Origin: Podospora pseudoanserina
Lineage: Eukaryota; Ascomycota; Sordariomycetes; Sordariales; Podosporaceae
NCBI RefSeq assembly: GCF_035222485.1
Contig: NC_085921.1
Coordinates: forward strand, 3,100,001 to 3,164,000
DNA: 64,000 bases
Reading direction: 5' to 3'
Part shown: positions 56,162 through 64,000 of the stretch, one piece after another
Numbering within the stretch: position 1 is the stretch's first letter
Layout of the letters: every line of letters begins with the position of its first letter
Position numbers and translations under genes: made by a program
The notes under the pieces: generated by a model
The model's input: the letters and a program-made list of their open reading frames with translations, nothing else
What the model was told of the DNA's origin: nothing
Databases searched by the model: none

Positions 56162-59102
56162 TTACTTGGCCAGTTGATTTGGTGCCGTACCAGTTTGTCC
56201 AGTCTTAGCTGGAGTACCAGCATTCTTAACGACAGCTGGAACTTCGGGGACAGCCAGGTAACCACTGAGGGCTTTCTCGAGCATGCTCACCATGGAACCT
56301 GACACTCTTGAGCTGCTCTTCCTACTCCACTCCCTCACCTTTGCCAGTATTGCTGGTTTCTGGAGCTGCAAGTGCTTCAGGGCAATGTCACCCCAGATTT
56401 GGCAATCGGCCAGGCTGGCAGTATTAGAGTATTGGGATGTAGAAGGGGAATTGCCCAGAGCCTGGAGCCAAGGCATGATGGCATGATAGACCGTATTGCA
56501 TTCTATGTTGCGATCGTACGCTTCGCTGCCGGCGTGGTTGGGTACGATTTCGTAACCAGGTTCGTTATAGTATGGCCGCTCGACAAAGATCATGGCTGGT
56601 AGAATGAGCGGTTAGTTGGAGCTTGGTCGTCTAGGTTGAACGGAATTACATACACTGTATAGAAACCAAAACCTGTAGGATTGTCGAAACGTTTGGCACC
56701 CATCCCTGTCCATTCCATGTCCCGATCAGTGACAGGCAAACTAACCGATCATAGAAAACGTTAGCAGCTTACTGGCTGTAAAGCGCGTGGCTAAAACATA
56801 CCTTTTCCGTTTGCATACAAGTTTGGGTTGAACCTGACCTTGCCACCGCCTGTCGTCAGAAACTGCACCTTTGGTGGCGCCGTGGGAAAGTCCGAGCCAC
56901 AAAGAATGTCAAAGAGGAAGATGCCATGCTCATAAGGCGTGTTCTTAGGCCCGATGATCAACACTTTGAGCATGTCTGGTCGTGACTCGCCGTAGCGGAC
57001 ATAGATGCCGTCGGGAAGGTCCGCGTGTAGCGATGAGATCTGCGCAAACAGCTTTCTCATCCGCTGGCCATTGGAGTTCACGACTTGGTTTTGAAAACCC
57101 GTGTAAAAGTTGGCCAACAAAAGATCATCCTTGATTTCCATCACACCATGTAACTTGTGGTAGTCGGTCATCTTAGCCGCTGCTGCTATCGATTCGAGTT
57201 CCTTGTTTTTGGACCGTGTGACGACAGTGCTCGTTGTAGAAGCTGACGCACGGGGACCCGGGCGAGCCTTGTCGTCTTCCGGTGCGGGTTTCAGATGATG
57301 AAGAACGTCTTGCAGGTCGCAGACTTGTCGCGCAATGCAGATTGCTTCGTCACCGTCATCCGCAGACCCAAAGCTCTTGGAGCCATCCATGAAGACTCGG
57401 CAAACTACAGATAGTTTCTCCACTACCGTATAAACAGATTGTGCAGTTTCGGGTTTAATATGGTTGCTTGATATAGCCTGCCTGGAAGGAGGCATTGAAG
57501 CCATTGAAGCCATTAGTAACTGTTGCGAGGGTGGGAAGTGGATCTGCTCGTGGAATATGCACGAGGCGGCGTCCCAGTTTCGCGCCAACCTGTGAACAAA
57601 GAGAAGGGTTGCCTTGATAATGCCAGCCCTCGCATCCATCTCGCCAATAGCAGCTGATCGCAAAATCTCGCAAGCGAGTCGCATCATGGGAGATGTATGG
57701 ATCATGACCCGTAGGCCAGGTGTGGACTCAAACTCTTTCTTATCCACGGATGGAAGCACTTCTGCAAGTGTCAAGAAATATGAAACTGCATCAGCGGACT
57801 CGGGCGTTGGCTTGGAATTGTGGAACTGCTGAGGCTGCCCTTTGAAAGGATTGAAACTGTACGAGTCGTGTGCATAGCCAGTGCCCCTTGCAAAAGCTGT
57901 CTGCTGTTGAGGGGGCTGTTGAGGGGGCTGTAGCTTTTGCTGTTGCTTTGGCTGTTCTTTTGATGCAGGCGTAGAAATCTTCGTGGCTGTAGGTCTTTCG
58001 TAACCGCATAGTAAAGAGAAAATCACAAAGGCGCGCCCCTCGGGGCAACACCAGGACGCTCTTATGGCATCAGTTACTCGGACGGCGTTGGCCCTCTGTC
58101 GGGTCAACGATGTACCTCGAGTACCACAGGCCAAACAACCTTGACAGCCACAGTATCTGCATTTTGTAAAAGGGTGGATCATCCCTACTAGAGTCGTCAG
58201 TGTACCGCATTTGAAGCGTCAAAGTCTTGAGTGACGAAACGACTTGCCTGCTTTGAGCATGGACTTTGTCTTCTGAACAAGTACGTCTGCTGTCATGTCA
58301 TTGCTCTTGCCACATTGGCAGCACTTCCACCTGTGGTATTTCTCCCTGAACTCGGCCAGATGGCTCTGCGTCTCTTCCTCTGTCACAGGCGAGAAGATCT
58401 GGGGGCTCGACTCTGGCTGGTTTTTGTATTCGTGTTCCGCCTCTTGAAGAATGCGGGCTATGGCCTCGTCGTTCAAGACTTGACGCTGGTCGTCATCGTC
58501 GTATATCAGGCTGCTAGAGCTGCTGTCTGACTGGCTCGAGGAATTGCTGCGTGAAAACTGCGATGGAGGTGCGTCCAGGTCGATCGGATTGCCCCTCCTT
58601 GATCCTGGTGGGTCGGCCGACATGATGAAAGCTGTTAACCCGGTCAGTAACCAGAATGGTCGAAGATATCTTGAATCCCGGATCCGTTCCAAACGCCCCC
58701 TTAGCACAAACCACAATGTTTGCGATAACGTAATAATCAAGACATTCATGATAATGCCACTGATATTGCAGGGGGTTGCATTACAAAGTGGTTTTGATGG
58801 GATATTCATGGCGGAGAGAGCAGGTTTGACTTACGCATGGTTGGGTAGGCGAGAGTATTGCTGACCCCACTGGAAGACGTGCTAGGAAGCTCGTTTGCTT
58901 TCGAAGAGCCCGCTGGTGACGTCGACGGCGCTGACAGAGAGGGGGGATACTGTACGGCTTTCTTGGTGGGTCCTAGCATTGTCCGGAGCTGCTTCGGGGG
59001 TTGGCTTGATGCATCATCTTCTGCGATGCGTCTTTTTGATGGCCGGAAGATGCTCTGAACCTTCTGCATCCTCATGCCCAGTCTCTCCTTAAAAGGCGGC
59101 AT
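56162..59102 (-). CDS. Large E2-type ubiquitin-conjugating protein
   Basis: Five exons, 58835..59102, 58248..58631, 56802..58184, 56654..56740 and 56162..56595, give 851 residues; an ATG at 59189 would add 29. Seen: disordered N-terminus, a Cys-rich zinc-binding-like segment split by intron 2 (WKCCQCGKSN...CRYCGCQGCLACG), Gln/Pro-rich linker, a helical middle, and a C-terminal UBC core with PYEHGIFLFDI, FNPNLYANGKVCLSLIGTW (active Cys about 680) and VERPYYNEPGYE. The order resembles large BIRC6/UBE2O-like E2 enzymes. Intron 2 (58185..58247) is a GC-AG intron with donor GCAAGT. Intron 1 is 203 bases, unusually long here; exon 1 could instead belong to a separate or alternative transcript starting at the ATG at 58623. 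Inferred: conjugates ubiquitin to unknown targets. Confidence 0.88.
58185..58247 (-). other. GC-AG intron in the E2 gene
   Basis: Donor GCAAGT, branch CACTGACG and acceptor GTAG join the two halves of the Cys-rich segment in frame; no GT donor nearby keeps the frame. Confidence 0.75.
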
Positions 59103-59189
59103 GGCAGATGGTTGAGAGCTGCCCGCGTGTGGAAACGCAGTGTCGAGAGTGTGGGGATCTGGGCTACCTAGGTATCCAGTACCCAACAT

Positions 59190-60225
59190 AGGGTGAAGTC
59201 AAATGTCAGGCGTTGAAGTGGGATCCGGCGGTGCTTTGGGGAGAACGCAAGCGAAGTCTAAAAAAGAAGTTCGACGGCGCTCTAGACTGATGATTTCGCT
59301 TCTGCCAGTGTGAACTTGTTCTCTTTTGTTGCCTGCTTAAGTGACTGTGACGATATCCAGTAAGCAGCAAGCTCAAATCCACCCAGACTGGCAGATGGTG
59401 AATTTGATGGCTTGCGAGTTGCTCCGTAAAGAAGCTAATCCAAGGGAATGTGAAACCCGTGTTGACGGATTGTGGGGCATCCAAATCTTGAGGGCTTGGG
59501 GTGAGTATATTGAGGCGTTTCGGGCGTTTGTCGGGTGTCAACGAATGAATGTGAGATAGCTGCTATCACAATAGCTTGGTTTTATTCCCTCGGGAGAGCA
59601 GATGTTAATCACTTGTTACGACGCTGCCGCCGGGGAAGTCGACAATAGCCCCCAAATCCAGAGGAAGCAAACACCAAAGTTGCAAATAGTGAGCTCAGAT
59701 GACGGCGACGTCGAGGTCCTGGGTGCAGCATCTGACCTGCCCGCTTTTCACTGCCCGCAGTTTGCCCGAAGAGCCGTTGGCTTCCTATGGGTAGGCAACC
59801 TGTGTGACTGCACCTATCAAAGCTCCCAGCTGTGGCTGTCGGAGCCCGGGCCAACCGACAGGCAGCACCTGCCCGTGACTTGACTTCCGTTCCACCTCAT
59901 TGACCAACCGATTAATGAAGGTGCCTTGTTGGTCTGAGCGGGTCAGGACAGCAAGCCAACGGCGGCATTGTATGAAAGACCAGCCATCCAACATGGAAGG
60001 AACAATGCCAACACTCGTACGGCACGATGGCCTCATGCACTCGGCTCTTAGCTCCTTCCACAAAATGCAGCGGTGGCATTCTTCTCCCGTCTTTGCCGAG
60101 AAGATGAGTACATCCCCCCAAAGAACCTGGAACACACCATCACCAGTATCATGCTTTTGTTTGTACAAAGCAGCACTACCTCAACAGACCCGTACACAGC
60201 ACACACATTTTCTTTCGGCCCGGCC
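59190..60225. other. Intergenic, divergent promoters
   Basis: This 1.04 kb stretch separates the E2 gene (-) from the amino-acid-oxidase-like gene (+). No gene or repeat is supported. Confidence 0.5.
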
Positions 60226-62612
60226 ATGAAGCGGTGGCTCGCAGCCCTCGCACCATCGGCTCTCGCAGCAGCCCAAGATATCACAACCCCCTCCATACGA
60301 ATTGAAACTCGAGTTCCCTTAAACTCAAGGCTCTGCAATGTATACGTCGAACACGTGCAACCTGTCAAAGGTGCTGTCGACTTTAGCTATGGCTCCTGCC
60401 AGCAGCTAACCCCACACGACTCCCACCACTTTATCGCGACCAGCACAGATGCCTCCCAGGACCGACTCGTTTGGACGCTACCCGAGGACATCTTTTCCGG
60501 CGGATGTATTTCGGCATGGAGCACCACCACAAATGTCTTGCTGGGCAGAAGCGAGGTGCAGCACCTGGATCTCCACACGATGGCCCGAAGACGACATGCC
60601 CGCCTTGCCCGCCGCAGCAATGACCCCAACAGCATTTTGATGGACAATTCTACAGGTGTCAATGTTTGGGGACCATGGTTTGATGGTGTCGAGGTGCTCA
60701 AGAATGCCGAATGCAGCGCTATCGATTCAGCTGCAGCCAAGCAGAAAAGCATTGCCATTGTCGGCGCTGGCATGTCTGGTCTGATGGCGTACCTTTGCTT
60801 GACCCAACAGGGACTTACCAGTGTCAGCCTTATTGAGGGTGGAGATCGTCTCGGTGGTCGGGTTCAAACGGTGTACCTGAGCGGTGGCCCTTTCGATTAC
60901 AGTTACCAAGAGATGGGTCCCATGCGAGTTCCCATGACGCTTACTGTTGCCAACCAGACGTACAACATGTCGGACCACCAACTCGTTTTCCAGCTGGTAG
61001 AGGAGATGAATATGCTCAATAAAGACAACGACGACGACCTTCATATTGACCTTATTGACTGGCTCGAGGCTGGTAGCCGTACACTCCCTCGTGATGGTGG
61101 ATCAAACCGTGTGGGTGAGGTTGATGGGCAACAAGGGAGACCTGACAACCAAGGCGCTGTGGACCAGCTGGGGATGTCTGTGGAGGAAATCTTTGACAAG
61201 GTCAACAAAGCTTTGCCGTGCGAGGACTTTTGTGTGGAGATGGCCAACAACATGTTTACTGCTCATCGCAAGTGGCTCGGTATGTCTCGTCTTTTTCATT
61301 TCCGTGGCTATTGTATTAATCAATGTTGCAGAAAAGGGACTGTTTGACCTTGCCGGAAACCAATGGAGCGAGTTTGCCTTCACGGCTGAGTACCTCAACA
61401 ACAATGTCAATAATACTCATTTCGGATACTGGGGTAAAGGGGCTTCGTCGTTCTGGGACAAGGTATACGGGTCAAAATCTCTGTAGCCTGATTGGCCTGC
61501 TGACCTGGTTTCAGCTTTGCGAGGATTTGTATTTGAATACAACGACTTGGAAGACCATCGATGGAGGTACGGACTCTGGCGATTGCAGAGGTTCTGAGTC
61601 CAATGCTGATATATTGGGCACTTGCAGGCATATCACGTCTTCCACAATCTTTCGGGCCTCTTGTTGAAGGCGCAATCACCATGAATCGGCGGATCGACCG
61701 GGTACAACCATCATTGGTCCAGCGCACGGTTACCTTGCAGTCCAAAAACAATGCCACCGGAGACATTGACAGCACGACACATGACTACGTTCTCTTTGCG
61801 GTTCCTTTTTCGGCCATGAGACACTAGGAGATCTCGGAACTCAGCGAAATCATGATGGAAGCCATCTCGACTCTTCCATACACATCCGCATGCAAGGTGG
61901 CGCTGGAGTTTGAAACTCGGTTCTGGGAACACCTCGACCAGCCGATCTACGGATCATGCTATAATGCTGGACCAGATTACCCCGGCATCGGGTCCGTCTG
62001 TTATCCATCCTACAATATCAACGGCACTGGCCCAGGCGCCCTCCTCGGGTCCTATATTTCGAATCCAGAATGGACTGAGAAGTGGATGGCGATGAATGAA
62101 AACGAGCATGTTCAGTATGTTCTGGATGCCATGGTTGGAATTCACGGCAGTGTTGCCCAAAAGCAATACACTGGCAGATCCAGTCGGGTTTGTCAAGCTT
62201 TGGACCCCCTTGAGGGTGCCAGCTGGGCGGATCCTACTGTTGGGCAGCATCAGCTTTACTTGCCTGAGTATTTCAAGACACACAACAATGTGAGATTCTA
62301 GTATGAGGCAGGTTGATGGCCGTGTACTAATGAGATGGAACAGATGATCTTCATTGGGGAGCACACCAGCTATACACATGCTTGGATTGCATCGGCTCTT
62401 GAGTCGGGTATTCGTGGGAGTGTTCAGCTTCTACTGGGTAAGTTGATATTGAGGAAGAGATGGCGGCGACAGTTGACTAATTTTGTGACAGAGTTGGGGC
62501 TTGTCGACGAGGCAAAGGCTACTGTGGAAAAATGGATGGCGAGGTGGGTTGAAGTGGTGAGTGAAGTTTTGTATCGAGCAAATGTCGATTTGTGCTAACG
62601 CATGAATAGTAA
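60226..62612 (+). pseudogene. L-amino-acid-oxidase-like gene with one in-frame stop
   Basis: Seven coding blocks, 60226..61279, 61332..61462, 61515..61566, 61628..62289, 62344..62437, 62492..62556 and 62610..62612, join in one frame of 687 codons. Seen: signal peptide (MKRWLAALAPSALAAA), FAD loop IVGAGMSGL at 178-186, GGRVQT, an EMGPMRVP motif, GGISRLP, and the C-terminal GEHTSYTHAWI that closes the flavin site. Known: such secreted flavoenzymes oxidise L-amino acids to keto acids, ammonia and peroxide. A TAG at 61825..61827 (codon 479, in AMRH-stop-EISE) interrupts the frame; everything after it is still well kept, so the change is recent, an error, or read through. A single C-to-T change from CAG would explain it. 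All splice borders are good. Confidence 0.8.
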
Positions 62613-64000
62613 GGAGTGTGTTGCGGATTACGGTATTGAAAAGAAAAGGAGGTGATTGTTACATAAGCAGTAGTTGTTGAATCTATAGGTGCAATAGCTT
62701 CAAAAATCCGGGGAAACACATTCTTTTATTCAAATTTCTCAGCTGGGCCAATTTGTTTTGATGCACACCAATGCAGTTAAGAGTTGGTTTAGTTGCAAGT
62801 ATGACGCAGAGATGAGACTCCGTCGCCCTGCATAACAAGGAGATTTGAACGGTGCGGTACCTACAGTAGTGGTGTAGCATTGCTGCGTGTCAGGGAACCA
62901 AGCGTTGTTGTTCCACCCTAGCATGGAGCGGCTAGGGTAGGTATAATAATGTCCGAGATAAGGGGTGTGATGAGGCGGGCATGGGGGTTAGCTTGGGGGA
63001 AGGTTCGGTGCAGGGGGCACGTTCTGGACAGGATAACTGGCACTGTGAAAGCAGGCAAATCATGCCTCAAAAGACAAATAGTCGATAGTCTTCAGATGAT
63101 AATCACTAGTCTTTTAAAGATAGTTGATGGGCCTTTAAAGATATTTGCAAGGCCTATTGACTTTCTTTCGTGGCATGGTTCCCCATGTAATAAGGGGCTA
63201 ACTTACCTGGTAGTCTTGCTGTGCCAATTAATTGTGGTGAGGGTGTGGGCGGTTAGGTGCCGCTGGTGATGATGGTGGTGTTGCATGGGTGGTGGGTTTT
63301 TGGAAGGGTTCTCTTGAGTTGGAGGTGGTGAAACTCATGTTTTGTGGGATGTTACATTCATGGTGCGATGCACATGATGTTGGCAATGAAGACTACTGCA
63401 ACTAAAAGATGACAGAGATCACGATGTTGGTTGCTGCTGTGGGCTACTGCTGCTAGGCAACTGCGCTCTGAATGTATTTCAGGAGGTGGATGGTATTTGA
63501 ATAAGGGGGTGATTTTTATACAATATGGAGTCCATGAGGAGGGTATTGTTGAGATATCGAATTTCATGTCTTGCAGCATCGAATTACTCGGGTTTATCAG
63601 TGCGGGAACAGGGAGCTGGGGATCGGCACGGGGGAGCTGGGTCTGGTTATTGTACGGTGTGGATGAGCGGAGTTAAAGGGCGGTGGTTCTCATCTGAGTT
63701 GGTGATGAAGAGAGTCTCCTGGATATGAGACAAGATAATGTTGTGAGGGTTTGAAACTTTGCCGGGGTGAGAGACATCAGATGTGGGATGTGGCACCGCA
63801 GGCATATGAAGAAGTCACATCATCACACCCTCTCACACTGTGTTGGTTCTATCTCAGACCTGAGGAGGTATTGCATTGCGCGATGAGACACAAGGCCGCA
63901 GGAACGAAACGATCTATATGTATTTGGGAATATGCCTGTCTTAAGCCTTTTTTCTCTTCAAGACAGCCTCAGATCCTGGTCCCTGAGAACCGCAGTGTTG
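62613..64000. other. Intergenic, no gene seen
   Basis: The last 1.4 kb has only short open frames with no domain or signal. A few repeated words (AGTCTT, TTTAAAGATA) occur at 63080-63150. Nothing further can be supported. Confidence 0.5.

Noticed and set aside
61515-61566. Apparent frameshift in exon 3 of the oxidase gene
   Set aside because: Another frame (ALRGFVFEYN) looked attractive, but the chosen frame runs on into TIDG-GISRLP, which is the conserved continuation, so no shift is needed.

Overview
This window is nuclear DNA of a filamentous ascomycete, most likely a Sordariomycete close to the Sordariales. The grounds are short introns of 50-76 bases with GT(A/G)NGT donors and CT(A/G)A(C/T) branch sites, a Zn2Cys6 regulator, a HET-domain protein, a NACHT-ankyrin protein, a Pth11-type fungal rhodopsin-fold receptor, and tRNA genes of nuclear type, two with introns after position 37. 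No operons are seen; genes lie on both strands with separate promoters. Exon joins were worked out by eye from splice signals and reading frame, and almost every joined gene closes to a whole number of codons.

Layout. 0-12.5 kb: membrane receptor (-), ADE8-type GAR transformylase (+), F-box protein (-), orphan (+), GH64-like glucanase (-), single-pass wall/membrane sensor-like protein (+), D-2-hydroxyacid dehydrogenase (-). 13.8-18.8 kb: Zn2Cys6 regulator (-) and HET protein (+), divergent. 19.9-23.1 kb: small secreted protein (+), tRNA-Asn, FAD oxidoreductase (-). 23.9-30.2 kb: a 2,088-residue NACHT-ankyrin NLR-like protein (+). 30.8-39.5 kb: tRNA-Tyr candidate with intron, a protein with 11-residue repeats (+), three orphan low-complexity proteins, and a siderophore-esterase-like hydrolase (-). 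40-50 kb: a disturbed block with two pieces of what looks like one broken host gene about 7 kb apart, diverged inverted and direct repeats, an AT-rich tract, an orphan gene (-) whose 3' end is also found as a decayed copy, and two small related genes, one apparently broken by a short element. 50.6-54.7 kb: a degenerate AAA protein (+), tRNA-Met with intron, and a second small secreted protein (-). 56-62.6 kb: a large E2-type ubiquitin-conjugating protein (-) and an L-amino-acid-oxidase-like gene with one in-frame stop (+). 62.6-64 kb: no gene seen.

Themes. Housekeeping genes (purine synthesis, tRNAs) sit among accessory genes for self/non-self or immune-like functions (HET, NACHT-ankyrin), secretion and surface sensing. 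The 40-50 kb block is the least ordinary part. Two introns use GC-AG borders. Simple repeats directly abut two start codons. No retroelement or viral coding remnant was recognised.
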